The notes under the pieces: model-generated | Told to the model about the DNA's origin: nothing | The model's input: the letters and a program-made list of their open reading frames with translations, nothing else | The model's database searches: none | Translations under genes and position numbers: made by a program | From: Cylicocyclus nassatus | Lineage: Eukaryota; Nematoda; Chromadorea; Rhabditida; Strongylidae | Direction of reading: 5' to 3' | Assembly (NCBI GenBank): GCA_958299035.1 | Contig: CATQJL010000112.1 | Coordinates: 88,244,636 to 88,308,635 of the forward strand | Length of the DNA: 64,000 bases | In this document: positions 1 through 63,140 of the stretch, in pieces | Layout: the number at the start of each line of letters is the position of its first letter | Position numbering within the stretch: the first letter of the stretch is position 1

Positions 1-589
1 AGTAGAACAAGCCAAAAAAGGCATCAAACAAATGCCATAATATTCGTATTCTCCGGATTGGCCGCGTATCCAACGCGCAGCACCACGCGCCCGGAGCAGC
101 GTTGCCGCCGCCATTCAAGATTTTTCAGGTGCTGTAAGTAAGCGGCGAGGAGGGTGTTTGAGGCGACAGGAGCCAGTTTGTGTGGTTTGGGATGTAAATG
201 AGATTCATGTAAAGAAGGTAGGAAAATTATCTGAGGGAGAAAATTTTTATGAATTTACTCTTTCCGAAGTTAGAACAAGCCACCTCAGGTGGCTTCCAGG
301 TGGCTTGAAAGCCACCTAACTCCAAAAAAGTTAAGCACGCCTTCAATTCACATATTTTTTCGTAATTTTTCATACATAGTTCTAACTTCATTGCCCATCT
401 ACACTCCAATTTTGTGTCATCTCATTTTCACTTCGCTGTAAACAAGCCCTTTGTTTATTTTAGTGAGCATGCCGCCGAAATGCCGGCAGTGTGCCGGCGG
501 CACTCGGAACGCAAAAATGACATCCCCTTTGCTTTTTCTCCCCAAAATAATATCCAGATTGCTTAGTAAGCCACCTGTGCCGTGCGCTG
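1..589 (-). mobile_element. Non-autonomous hAT-like element, partial
   Basis: The reverse complement matches the hAT-like element at 35838-36554 over most of its length, including an internal ccacctcaggtgg-type palindrome, gtttgtttac and the gccggc-rich stretch. The outer end at 589 reads gtgccgtgcgctg, equivalent to the terminal cagg.ctcg.cac. The other end is before base 1. No coding sequence. Confidence 0.6.
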
Positions 590-699
590 GAAATAACTCA
601 TGAAAGAAGCATTACAGTGAAGTGCAAAACTCAAATTTAAAATGAGCAACTTCGATTAGTCCAGTACAAGAACTTCTTATGTGTTTGGTTTTTCGAGGC

Positions 700-827
700 A
701 AAAATCGCTTTTACTTTCCTAAAATCCTTCTCGAAGATCATACCGTAATTCACAGTAATGAAGGGTGATTGACGATTCGATCCATACTTAACTTTGAGTT
801 CAACCTCGCTTTACAAGCTGGTACCTC
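700..827 (+). repeat. TA-inserting element fragment, interrupted at 828
   Basis: Resembles the right arm of the mariner-like element at 49503-50181 (taccgtaat, acagtaatgaag, gttcaacctcgct, ggtacct). The similarity weakly resumes after the palindromic element, around 1190-1235, suggesting that element inserted into it. Confidence 0.45.
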
Positions 828-1188
828 AAAGGCAGCGTCCAGACAAGTCTGGACCTATGGGGATTTTACATGGAAAGTACTTTTGGGGCACTAACTAACC
901 CACTACCCAACCGGCAGCTGAGGTAGTGCCCTAACGCCTGAGATATTTCCCTCGAAACTGGACCCCGCGACCGTGTTTCGCATGGATTCATGGCGCAAAG
1001 CGTGTATCCTGGCGCGAAACTGCTATGAATCCATGCGAATACGTTCGCGGGGGCCAGTTTCGAGGGGAATATCTCAGCCATCAGAGCACTACCTGAGCTG
1101 CCGCTTAGGCAGTGCCTTAGTTAGGGCCCCAAAAGTACTTTCCACGTAAAAGCCCCATGGGTCCAGATCTGCCTGGACGCTGCCTTTA
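828..1188. mobile_element. Palindromic foldback element, 0.36 kb
   Basis: Two arms of about 165 bp are near-perfect reverse complements around a spacer of about 25 bp near 990-1015. Outer ends read aaggcagcgtccag and ctggacgctgccttt. Arms share gaaagtacttttggggc and tcgaaactgg. No open frame. A small non-autonomous DNA transposon is the simplest reading. Confidence 0.7.
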
Positions 1189-1260
1189 AGTTTGGCGAAA
1201 GTCGTAAAAGTAAGAGAGTCAAACTTGTTCTCATCTTTGAGATATCTGGTATATGAAGCA

Positions 1261-2949
1261 ATATCGTGTTAAAGTCGTTCTCACACCACTAGTCGCTGGT
1301 GAGTGAGTTCGAATTTATACTGTTTCTTGTGTTTTGATAACGTTCGTGATTGCGATAGACGTTTTTGTCGAAGTTTGACATTTTGTTGCAGTTTGACGAT
1401 TTCTCACTGCTATGCTCGTTTTTTTTAACTCTGATTCCAAGTAAACTGCTGGGCCATATGTGACGTGAAATTCAACGAAACAACACTGAAGCACATCTTA
1501 CCAAAAAAGAATGTACAAGCAAGAATTCCTAATCCCATCGTTTCTCCAAGTTCACCTAAACTCAGAGTTGAAATACGAGCATATCAGTATGAAAAATTGC
1601 ACAACAACAACAACAACAAAATTGTTAACTTCAATCCTGAACAATGTTAAAACACAAGAAACATCAGTCAACACGGAGAAAAACAGAAAGAAAATATGTG
1701 TAAGACTGAATTGAGGATGGTGCTGCGCTCGAGTGCGACCGCCCTGCCCCAGTTCAATTGAACTCATCCACCAGGCGACTAGTGAGTGAGCACGACTATA
1801 TCAAAAGTGTTTTGGATTTGGGTGTATTTGCAGTGTATGAGAAAACTCCTTCTCGACGGGTTTCTGTCAAAACCACTAAAGTCTATGGTTGCATCACATA
1901 TGCAAATGTTTTCCCTGAGGAAATAGGGCCTCGCAAGTTGGAACCAGGTAAAGCTGGCTATCGTTCCTGGGCTGGGGGGGGGGGGGGAGGCCAGAGAAAA
2001 TATCGCTTTTGCGGGTGCTTTTTGTAAATACCACTTTTGCCAAGCATGCCGCAGCATGCAGGCGGACTCGGCAAAAGTGGTATTTACAAACAAAAGCAAT
2101 GGTAAGACATCAAATTTTCTTGCATACGCATGGCGGCGGTGCAGGAGGGACCAAAGACCTTAGTTTATCCAAGGGGGAAAGGGGAGAAGCTGGCCGCGTG
2201 CCAAGAAGGATCTGGCAACCTTCCAAGCTCCGCCCTCTGCTCTGGGTCTGGGTCTTGCCTTTTTTGCTCAGGGATTCCTTGAAGGAAAAGGCTAGTTCAA
2301 AAGACCTGAGGGGGAGATACAAGGAAGGGACAAACAAGTTTGTGACCAGTTTTGAAAAACGAATCTTGTAAGTGGACTTACATTTAAATTCACATCAATG
2401 CAAATCTAGCATTCTTTTAAAGATTGGAATTGATGAACGATTTTTAGAGAGGTAGGTGCTTCTGCTCGATTTCAATTCTCGTGAACTCTTGTAAATTGCT
2501 TCGCGGAGAACTTATTCTAAATTGCATTGTATTTATAATTTTCTCACTCTTTTACGATAGTCACTGCGTTAGTTGCATTTGTGTTAATCGATAGCCGATT
2601 AGTTGACCTTTGCAGGATCAAGCCAGTCGTCCGTCTGTTGAGCCAAGAAAGTCATAATTCAAGTGAAAACTTTATTCTTTGTTAACTCCAGTAAATGTTT
2701 TACTCGGGGAAGGGGGAGGGAAAAGGTGAGAAAAATTCGCGAGAAAAACGTTAAAAAGCCGTACTTCAGATAGGTTTTTGCGAAAGTAGATGTCAAAAGT
2801 TTTCGAGTTGAATTAGACCGGGCAAAAACTGCAAAAAGCAGGCAAAGTCACCAAAACTTTTCTGTTATAACAGTTGAATTAGTTTTCATTGGTTTTTCCC
2901 CATTTATATTAGACATTGTCCCACTTCTCCAATCCTATGCCTCGACAAC
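1261..2949. other. Non-coding upstream DNA
   Basis: No coding exon recognised. It holds an (ACA)n-like run near 1600-1620, a G13 tract near 1976-1988, the 21-bp inverted repeat at 2021-2090 and the dispersed motif gcaggagggaccaaag near 2141 that recurs at 6518, 48425 and (inverted) 49247. Confidence 0.5.
2021..2090. repeat. Perfect 21-bp inverted repeat
   Basis: 2021-2041 (tttgtaaataccac...) and 2070-2090 are exact reverse complements around a 28-bp spacer that contains a second palindrome, gcatgccgcagcatgc. It could be the ends of a tiny element or a transcribed hairpin; nothing decides between them. Confidence 0.6.
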
Positions 2950-4018
2950 TGCCAGCGGGGGGACGGAACTTAGGAACCCGAGACTAATTAGCTCGATTCG
3001 GGGAGTGCCTGCAGGATACAGTCATGCTCGCTGTCTCCGATTACTCCCTAGAACATGGCGACAATCTAAGCCCCGCCCCTTCTGAGAGTTTGTTTTGGAA
3101 CCCAGCCAAGGAATTCTGAAAGTCCCAATTGAATTTCAGGTCACTGAAATTGGCTCTTATCCAAAAACCTTCAAAATGATCGTACGAAGGTGAAATTAGG
3201 CTCAAACGAAAGAAAGAAGAGAAAGAGAAAAACCTGCCGCTAATATAAAGTATAACTACTGATTAAAATTACTTGAACACAACATTCTTTTGGTTCAAAA
3301 CTTTATTTGAATGTCAAATTACCGAGAAATTACTCAAAAAACGGTCAAGCTTTTCAAAAATAATTAACTTGATTGCTAAATTCGGGCAAAAGACTTCATT
3401 CGCAAAATGACTGTTCAAAACCTTCTCGAAAACAATTGTTATATAAATGCCGAAATTTAGGCAAAAGACTAGAAAATCAATCAGGAAAATGACAGTGGAA
3501 ATTTCTCAAAGGTAAAGGTTTATTTGTGTGCTGAAATTTGGGCAAAAGACTGGAAAGTCATTCAGGGAATGGCAGTTCAAAAACTTCACTATTGATATTG
3601 CTGATCAAGGATAGTCTGTCAACGACAGACGATTCTGATGTGTGAAGAATATCCTGCTAATATGCTGTGAGCAATAACCTTAACCTACGGCAAGAAAAGG
3701 TTGCAAGAACAGTTTTATAACTACTAAATATTATTTATTGAATGCATTTTACCCGAAATTTAGCACTCAAATGAACTATTATTCTTGAAAAGTTCTTGAA
3801 CTGTCATTTCTTGAATCATTTTCTAGTATTTTGCCCAGATTCCAGCACACAAATAAACTTTTACCTTTGAGAAGTTTCCACTGTCATTTTTCTGATTGAT
3901 TTTCTAGTCTTTTGCCTAAATTTCAGCATTTAAATAACAATTATTTTCAAGAAGTTCTTGAACAGTCATTTTGCGAATGAATTTCTAGTCTTTTGCCCGA
4001 ATTTAGCAATCAAATAAA

Positions 4019-5668
4019 TCTTATCTCTCTATATAATAAAGCGCACGGTGTCTCTCTGAAGCATTCCCCCCCCCCCCCTTCGTGAGACGTCAACAGGTCT
4101 GTCGTTGCGTGCCGTTGCAGGCGTACAGGGTTGATGACTCATCGCCTGCGCCTCCTAAGGGTAAACAGTCTGGAAAGTTGCCCTTTTGATCGAAGATGAG
4201 GTTTCCAATAAGTTGCACATGACCTCGCGTGATGATTCCATGGATGTTTGAGAAGTATGCGCATCAAACCATTGACGACTGGCTTAGCTTACCCTGAGTT
4301 CAGTTTCTCGTCATCCGTGAGGCGCCGCATATGAGCTTTCACAAAACATCTATATGCGCAAAGCACTATGTTTTCCAGAACTTAGTGCGAGAAACTGGGA
4401 AAAACATACTGCTCAACCCGCAACCACAGAAGGATATTATACGAGCTCTGCATTTGCGGGAACATTTTGCAGCTTTTCAGTGGATTTTGCACAAACTTGG
4501 AAAATTTATGAAAATCGTTCAGATTTCATGAGAACTCTGAGTGATGAATAGAGCAGCTCTAGCTTTCGGACCAGTTCTAGCAATAATCACGGCCCACATT
4601 TCGCACAATTACATACAGTTTGTCCCAATGGGGATCAGGCCTAACCGTTGGCTAAATTTACGGCTGGCAGTGCTCGGGGGTAGCGCTACACTGAATATGC
4701 GCTCTTTGAGGGAGCGCAGATGAGGATACAAGCTAGAGTAGACGTGACGCAATACCCTCATGAAACGGACTCCCTCCCGATCTCGGACTGATTAAGACTG
4801 AGACAGACTCTGTGATATGACGAACTCGAGCTTAGTCGAAAACGAAATTTTGACCAAGTCATATGCAAAAAAGACTGCAAGTTTCAAAAAATTCTTCAAA
4901 AGCGGACTCGGTCCGCTGACTAATTATTCAATGCTGAGACCACAGTTCCGTCTTCTATCGTGCTTCAAAAACGCCAAGAATTCGTGAGCTGATCGGATTT
5001 CGCATAACTTCTCTCAAAAAACAGATACGTCTCTTTTACGTAGGACAGCTAAGTTTTTGCGAGTACAAACTTTTTGGGACATCTCTACAGTAATAATCCT
5101 ACTCATTTGAAAGCCCAGGAATGTAAGCACTAAGTTCTTCCCGAATGAGAATTATCAATGTTGCATCGAATTGATTACAAACCCTAATTCATTTGAACCA
5201 TAGACGTTTTGTTAAAAAGCGTTCTCATCTAATCTATAGCAGATACGATTCCTTTAGATATAGATACGATGTAAATGAAACATCCAGTAAAGACAGTACG
5301 GCTTCGAAGCATTGCTCCCACCCACTTACCAGACCAAAGTGCCGCGAAGCGGCACTTTGGTCTGGTTACATATAAAGCTGAATGTCTGTTTGTCTGTCTG
5401 TCCGTCTGTATGTCTGTCTGTACATCTGTACGTATGTTCCGAATAGAAAATTCCATTTCTGAACCGATCCGGACCAAACTTGGCACACATACACATCGGG
5501 CCCTGCCGGGTGTCATAGGCTACTTTTCGTCATCGATCGATATCGATTTTATCGATTTTTTGCAAAATTTGAGCTACGGGGTTGGGAGTTGGCACAGGGG
5601 AGTAATCGAGCATGCTGATTACAAATATAATAATGACAGGGCCGGGCGGAGCCGGGTAAGTCAACTAG
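4019..5668 (+). mobile_element. Non-autonomous Helitron, composite, 1.65 kb
   Basis: Starts tcttatctctctatataa and ends with a cggcgga-type hairpin region then gtaagtcaactag, followed by T. It sits between A (4018) and T (5669), the usual Helitron target, and interrupts the right arm of the MULE-like element; the left arm gives the uninterrupted sequence. A second Helitron-type 5' end (acatataaagctgaatgtctg) occurs inside at about 5361-5385, so two related elements appear joined. No Rep/helicase frame. Confidence 0.72.
5329..5367. repeat. 18-bp-arm palindrome at the inner Helitron start
   Basis: accagaccaaagtgccgc and its exact reverse complement flank a gaa loop. It directly abuts the internal Helitron-type start. 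Helitrons of this set otherwise begin tcttatatataaagc, so this palindrome seems to replace the normal leader. Confidence 0.6.
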
Positions 5669-6510
5669 TTATTTTTAAAATGCTTGACTGTTTCTTGAAT
5701 AATTTCCCGGTAATTTGACATTTGAATAAAGTTTTGAACCAAAAAGATGTTGTGTTCAAACAATGTTAATCAATAGTTACTTTATGATAACGGCACGGTT
5801 ATTCTCTTTTTTTTTTGAACCTAATTTCACTTTCGTACGATCATTTTGAAGGTTTTTGGCTAAGAGCCAGTTTCAGTGACCTGAAATTCAATTCAGACTT
5901 GCAGCATTTTGGCTGGGTTTCAAAACAGACTCTCAGGGGGCAGGGCTTAGATTGTCACCATGTCCTAGGGAGTAATCGGAAGCAGCGAGCATGACTGTAT
6001 CCTGCAGGCACTCCCCGAATCGAGCTAATTAGGCTCGGGTTCCTAAGTTCCCGCACCCCTGCCAGCGGGGTAAAGGTTGTCCAGGTTTGGTTCACACTTC
6101 AAATCTGAGCTTTGAAGCTTTATTGAGCCTCCTCTCAGGCATAAGATGTTTGCATTTGCAATTTACGACCTTTTTGGATCTGAGTATCCAGGATGTAGTG
6201 TTAGTCTCTATGTTAAAATTATTGTTGAAATTACTTTGAAACTTCACCAACTTCTGAGCTTTGTACCATCATCACTTCGATTTTGAACAAAATTCACCAG
6301 TGATTAAATGTAGTGGTGTTCCGTTTGACTGTTACAAAGATAACCGTTACTCTATTCATTTATTAGGTTTATGACATGATACTACTTTTATTATCATCCT
6401 GGTAGCTAAAAACCTGTTTGAAAATCTTTGCTGTCCATTTCCCAAATTCCAAATTCATTGTTCAACTTCTTAATCCATCAAATTTGATCAATATTTGGTA
6501 GTCCATCTGG

Positions 6511-6642
6511 AGGTGGTGCAGGAGGAACCAAAGCCCTTGCCGCTTGTATCAAAGGGGAATAGTGGAAGGCAGAGGAGGTCCGCCCATCGCTCCGCCCACG
6601 AAATGCTCCCATTTGTGTTGTGGAACTTTCCTCCTGCACCAC
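6511..6642. repeat. Short inverted-end repeat with gcaggaggaac motif
   Basis: Ends aggtggtgcaggagg and cctcctgcaccact are reverse complements. The same motif begins and ends the 0.85-kb element at 48413-49268 and occurs near 2141, so this is a deleted member of a dispersed family. Confidence 0.45.
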
Positions 6643-7508
6643 TTCCCATACGCATGAGGGGGGCTCGAATGTGGCCAGAAATCTTTTGAATGCTCATGTG
6701 AATGAAAGTCGTGCTTGACTTTTTTTCGAAATGGCAGAAACCGTTCGAGCTGGGATCCAGTTGAGCTGGTGCGGCACTTTGCTCACATAATTTTTTATAC
6801 TTTTCTTACATATATTGTGCCTTCATGGTAAATATTTTACTAGCAAGAAACGTTTTCGTCCTTAGGCTTTTTTATGTCCTCAAAAATCTGATAGCGGCGC
6901 AATCTTCTCCGACCTCCGTTGCAAAATGAGTTCGTAGGCAAACCACGTTCGGTATTGATTATTCTTGCTTTCTATTATCAATTTGTTTAGTATTTTTCAT
7001 CTTATTTTGCTTTCTCTTTTCATGTTTTCTTGATTACTTCCCGTCATCAATCTAAGGGTGAGTGGAGTTGGATGGGGTAAGGAGAGGAGGGCGAGGGGGG
7101 GGGGGAGTGGAAAACGAGTAATGGGCGTGAAGGGGAGGGGACAGGTTATGTAACGGGGTTTCAAGCTCCGACCATATAGAGGAATGAGTTTGGCGCTTGA
7201 TGCATAACACAGTGAGAATTTTCTGACTAAAATACGGCAAAAGAGGAGTTTCGTCCTTGTACCGTGTAATCTGGTGTGAGCGATGGCACAAAAAAATACA
7301 AGGGAAAAGTAGTGAGAATCGGGTCGAAAAAGTTCAAAGGGGACTTCTTAAATTTTTCAAAAAATGAAGGCTTCGTTTCAAAATCTCACTGGTTTCCAGC
7401 TGATGGCGATCTAATATATAAAGGATCGTTAGCTCAATTCAAAAATTTTCCAACAGCGGGAAACCGCGACGGGTATCGAAGTGGACGTTCCCAGATCTTG
7501 CACCATTA

Positions 7509-7592
7509 GATTACTGGTTCACTAGTCTCTGAATACATAGAAGTAACCTAGAAGATTACTGGTTCACTAGTCTCTAAATAGAAGTAACACTA
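7509..7592 (+). repeat. Two-copy tandem duplication, about 42 bp
   Basis: The unit begins agattactggttcactag and contains gaagtaac; the second copy has lost four bases. The core gattactggttcactagt also occurs inverted near 48946. Confidence 0.7.
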
Positions 7593-8561
7593 GAAGAAAG
7601 GTATCAACTTTCTATGAACAAACAAGATTTTTGATATACAAACTCAAACAAACGAAAGTGGCAGATTCATTCTGTAATTATCATTCGCTAATCCTAAGTG
7701 TGCAGATGTGTCACTCATGTTGCTGTTGTATATCTCAACCTTTTTCACATCCCCATTGATTTTGGTGATCATCTATTATCGTCACATTTGTGTCAGGCTA
7801 TCTTACAAATGAGACCTCCGAGGTCATTTTCATTTTAGTGTCTTGATCAAGTCTTGTGTGCTCTGCAAGAAGATAAACAAAGATAAACATCGACCTTTTC
7901 TCTTTGGAAGCTGAATATCTTACTCTGCGGTATGCTGTTCTCCAAAGACATTTTTGCAATACTTTAGAATCAAATCGGTCTAAGCATTTTTCATGTGTAT
8001 TCTGCAAAAGTTTTGAGCAGTGGTCTCAGAGCTTCTGCCTTTTCTAGACATATTGATAAAAGTAATGAAAATTGGCGTTGATTGGATCAACAATCTTTTT
8101 TGGTTATGGTTATCTACAGTTTGCTAGTCTCAAATTCTCTCTTCAATCGCTCATAACTCTTGTTCTCTCTTGTTTGAACAGTTTTTGCAATTTTTCAGGT
8201 AGCATGAATTGGAGCTGAGTTTAGCTTAAGTTTGCAGTACAAAACGAATTACCCACCGCTCTACGTTACTGCAAAATTATAGGGACTTTCACCACAATGC
8301 CGTCATTCTGAATCAGCTACCTTTCAGATGAATTCCAAAACGTCTGTAAACATTTTTTTCTTGGGGGGGGGGGGGAGAGGGAAGTTGAGTCGCCGATTCC
8401 ACTCAATTTTTTGGATGTTTGTAGAGAAGTTCACATAATATATAAAATTTTTCTTTCAGTCTGGGACAATCCGCTGCCACGATTTACCTGTTGCAACTTT
8501 CGAGCTTGAAACTGTGGTGGACGAAAAGTTCACACTTAGAGCTACAATAATAATTGACATG

Positions 8562-9344
8562 CTCAGGGATTCGCGCCGTGCGGGCGGTCCTCATTAAAGC
8601 TCCTCCGCCTGAGCGCACTGCATAGTTTTTGATGTACCGTGCGTGCGGTCAACAATAAAAATGCCGTGCAAGCGGAAGACAGTCTACCCGTTCGATCGGC
8701 ACGCAATTCAATCGACCGTGCAAGCGGCAGGCAATGCGTCCGCACGATCGGCCAGCAATCACTTGATCGTACAAGCGGCAGGCAATCTCGCCGCGCAATC
8801 GGTACGCAATAAAATCGACCGTGCAAGCGGCAGGCAATGTGTCCGTTCGATCGGGCGGCAAACATTTGCCCGTGCAAGCGGCCAACAGTGACCTCTACCT
8901 TCGGCTCATTGTTTTCACACACTGTGAGCGTAAACGGTACCTGTATGAGATACGACGCAGCGTTTAGGCTGGCTAAGCGTCGACTATCGTGTTATCAACA
9001 TTTCCCTTCACCGCAAAGCTGGAATGAACCTGCGTGAGGCTACAGTTATCAAGAGTGGTGTGGGCTTCTCCATGGAAAGTTTGGGTAGTGCGGCAGGCAT
9101 TAGTCCGTGTTCGCAGGATGTGAAAATGCTTAACATACCTAAGAAAAATGGTTAAAATACCCCATATAAACCTACTCCAGCAGCAAGCAGCGGCCGACCT
9201 TCCCCGCGCAAGCGGCGAACATTAGAAACCGTGCGGGCGCCCCACGTTAACCGTGCTAACGGCCCTTGACGACCGTACAATCGCACACACCAACGAGCGA
9301 TTGTAAGTTCGTCGCTGGCCGCCCGCACGGTGCGAGTCCCTGAG
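8562..9344. mobile_element. Inverted-end element with internal tandem motifs
   Basis: Ends ctcagggattcgcgccgtg and the complement of ctcagggactcgcaccgtg match in about 25 of 28 positions. From 8640 to 8890 the motif cgtgcaagcggcaggcaa recurs at least five times with related gcacgatcgg blocks between, and more copies occur at 9205-9320. Such subterminal repeats are typical transposase-binding arrays. No transposase frame and no clear target duplication; superfamily unknown. Confidence 0.62.
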
Positions 9345-9469
9345 TGGCTAAACTCACAGCTCTTTCTGATTCTATTTGGGGGACGGGGGGGGGGGGGGGA
9401 GGAAGGAGAGTACATGTTTTGACGCTTTTCTTGGCTATTCACAAACCCCTCTTGAATGTTAACAGTAAT

Positions 9470-9612
9470 CTTACAGTAATGAAAGGGAGCGGTGATCCGT
9501 TTACTAGCAAGTTTTACTAGGCAAGCCTACAACTTGGTACCTGAAGAAGCTGCTCAAACAAGAAGATTACTGGTGAACAAACGTTTGAGAAGTTTTGGGC
9601 ATCCTGTACACA
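9470..9612 (-). repeat. TA-inserting element fragment
   Basis: Matches the last part of the element at 49503-50181 (acagtaatgaaaggga, ttggtacctgaag, ttttgggcatcctgta). The left part is missing. Confidence 0.5.
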
Positions 9613-10393
9613 GAACTCAATGGCTGTTGATATTTATACAAGCTCGGATTGATTCCAATTCAGATCGATTCGGATTAAACTTGGACACTTTCATTTCGAC
9701 GGAACGAGTGTCATAGGCAAGCGTCATACTACTTCATCCACTTCGCTATTGGTTTGTCTACTTCATTCCCCTTGTATTGGTCGGTTTACCGATTTGACCA
9801 GTAGGGAAATTGTTGAGTGGATGAATGTCAAGTGTGACGCCAATTTTTGCCATCAAAATTATCTATCTGATCATGTTTTTTACAGTGGGAGCTGATTTGG
9901 TACAAGGGCTTCCAGCATGACATTTGCAACAGAAATTTGTCGATTTTTATTTTGCTTTTGAGGCCTAGCGGAGGTTGGTATAGGGGAGAGGGAAATGAAC
10001 ATGCCGAGGTACCATCCGTTTATTGGTTGGCTTACTGCACTTGTCATAACATTGGAGGTTCTGCTTGTTCTGCTTTTGCATTCTTTCCCGTTTTGTGTCA
10101 CTATCGCTGGTTTGTGCCGATTCTCTCACTCGCTCTCTCAATGGCAGTGTCGCCCGCCTGTTCGTGCCGCTTGTCCCGTGCATCGCTTCGCTTGCGCCTG
10201 TGCCGCGTCCATACGACGTACATATTCTATGGGCGTTTTTCCCACACATGAACCGCGATCGAAGATGGGCGAGTGTCGCCCAAAGGATGCGTCACAGACG
10301 CAGCGCAGGGTTCAAGCGAGGCGTCCTCGCGATAACCGAGTCACATGAGGGAGTGACTTCCCTCATAAAACAGAGGATTTTCTAGCTTTAATC
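9613..10393. other. Region just upstream of fhod-1
   Basis: Would hold the promoter if transcription starts near the ATG. No clear TATA, initiator or conserved block was seen. A CpG-containing stretch (10150-10350) is richer in GC than its surroundings. No coding exon recognised. Confidence 0.35.
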
Positions 10394-10432
10394 AGTAATT
10401 CAGGTGAAGACTATCACTAAAGTGCCGTGGCA
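10394..10432 (+). promoter_or_regulatory. Candidate 5' UTR with possible trans-splice acceptor
   Basis: Just upstream of the fhod-1 ATG are two AG acceptor-like sites, after position 10395 (ctttaatcag) and after 10403 (aattcag). Nematode genes often receive a spliced leader at such a site, giving a very short 5' UTR. An in-frame TAA at 10418 lies between them and the ATG. No TATA box or other promoter element is clear. Inference only. Confidence 0.3.
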
Positions 10433-61893
<51,461 letters not shown>

Positions 61894-62045
61894 GTGAGTT
61901 GATTTGGTTCTTTCGATAGTGTTTTGCTGCAGATGTGTGGTACTATGTATAGGGTTGTTTCAAGCGGATTGTCACAACACTGGCGGCGCTGGAAATCGCG
62001 GCCGCATCATTTGAGTTTTGCGCGGTGTTCGCAAATTTTCCTTAG

Positions 62046-62283
62046 ACCTAAGGCATACGTCGCGCGTTTCAGTTGTTGCGCGATCTGGCATGGCAACGAC
62101 TCTTCATAATTGTTCGTAAGCGCACTTTGTCTGGGTCAAACTTGACACTTTTGCGAGAACTTACAGAAGTTACACGCTTATGCACTGGGCACTCGTGCAC
62201 GGTTAATCTGTAGACATCTGGCAAAACGCCAAGTTGCGCAGATGGAGCGATTTGACGGAATCGCGGGAAGTATGCCTTAGGCC
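62046..62283. mobile_element. Small inverted-end element 1 of a cluster
   Basis: Ends cctaaggcatacgtcgcgcg and cgcgggaagtatgccttagg pair. gacatctggca and gcgcgatctggca occur inside. In the fhod-1 intron after exon 20. Confidence 0.55.
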
Positions 62284-62487
62284 CTGGGCAGACTTCACGC
62301 GATTTGATCGTCGCGACTGAATCGCGAGGAGACAACTGTTACAACATCATTCCATGCAGATCAACTTGCATTCGGTTGTGATACTTTTCCAGACCGAAAT
62401 TTTTGAATGTGAAATGAAAATGAATGGAAATCTTGGCGATTTGGTCGCGACGATTAAGTCGCGTGAAGTCTGACCCGGGCCTTAGGC
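62276..62487. mobile_element. Small inverted-end element 2 of a cluster
   Basis: Ends gggcagacttcacgcgattt and aagtcgcgtgaagtctgacc, with tcgtcgcgac against gtcgcgacga inside. Shares its outer few bases with its left neighbour. Confidence 0.6.
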
Positions 62488-62915
62488 CTTAAAGGCAGTG
62501 TCTCACCAAAGTTGAGGTCGCGCGGATCTTCACATATTCTGTAATAGGGAGCTCTAAGTAGGCCATTACAACAGGTCCCACTCAATTTGACCCTCTCCAC
62601 GTTGAGAAAAATTCGCTCAAAGTGGTACGCGGAGAGCGAGTTGGTACGCGCGGACAACTGCTTCGTTCTCCCCCTTTACGCGTTTGAACACGTCCCTCCA
62701 CTTGGCATCCACTTCCCCTCTGTTGCTGCCACTGTGGCTGAGGCTGAAGTTGGAAGGTACAACTCGTCCATGTTGCTTCCACGGGGCCTCCAGAAAACGG
62801 GGTTTGTGGGCATTTCTTGCGATTTTAAGCCCATACAGTGCTAGACAGGGTCCGACAGGCTTGCAAAATGCAAAAATCTCGGCAACTAAATTTTGGTGAG
62901 ACACTGCCTTTAAGT
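62487..62915. mobile_element. Small inverted-end element 3 of a cluster
   Basis: Ends taaaggcagtgtctcaccaa and ttggtgagacactgccttta are perfect reverse complements. 429 bp, no frame. Same family as 56902-59102. Confidence 0.72.
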
Positions 62916-63140
62916 TGAAAGCATACGTTACGCGATTTCAGTCACGACGTGATTTGACCATATTCCAGTTGGTCATAACTTGTCGTAAGGGTTTCTGAAT
63001 GTACGAAAGATGACATTTGATCAACCTACACAAGTTATACGCGGTCTCCTTTGGGGTCTGCGAGTATTGAATTTGAAGACATCTGGCAAATTGTCAGATC
63101 GCGTGGCTACTGAAATCGAGTGAGGTGTGTCTTCGCCCTT
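62916..63140. mobile_element. Small inverted-end element 4 of a cluster
   Basis: Resembles element 1 in order (gcatacgttacgcgatttca, gacatctggcaaat) but its ends are worn. Confidence 0.45.

Larger units (their letters stand above)
2961..6059. mobile_element. MULE-like long-inverted-repeat element, split by a Helitron
   Basis: Left arm (about 2961-3620) and right arm (about 3740-6059) are reverse complements of each other over some 600-700 bp; without the Helitron at 4019-5668 the element is about 1.45 kb. Both ends are flanked by the same direct repeat, tgccagcgggg, at 2950-2960 and 6060-6070. The duplication is 7-11 bp, because the G run is shared with the ends; a 9-bp duplication is typical of the Mutator superfamily. 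No transposase frame. Outer motif: cttaggaacccgag. Confidence 0.72.
6071..8561. other. Non-coding upstream DNA
   Basis: No recognised gene. Contains a short element with gtgcaggagg ends (6511-6642), a G-rich run near 7090-7105, a 43-bp tandem duplication (7509-7592), and a G11 run near 8365. Open frames here are short and resemble no family I know. Confidence 0.5.

Noticed and set aside
7276..7509. 77-codon frame rich in Lys and Gly
   Set aside because: Begins only with GTG, no splice sites that extend it, and no family resemblance.
8563..8922. 119-codon - strand frame and a CRISPR-like spaced repeat look
   Set aside because: The units are degenerate, spacing is uneven, and they lie inside an inverted-end element in a eukaryotic genome. 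The frame follows the GC-rich repeats.
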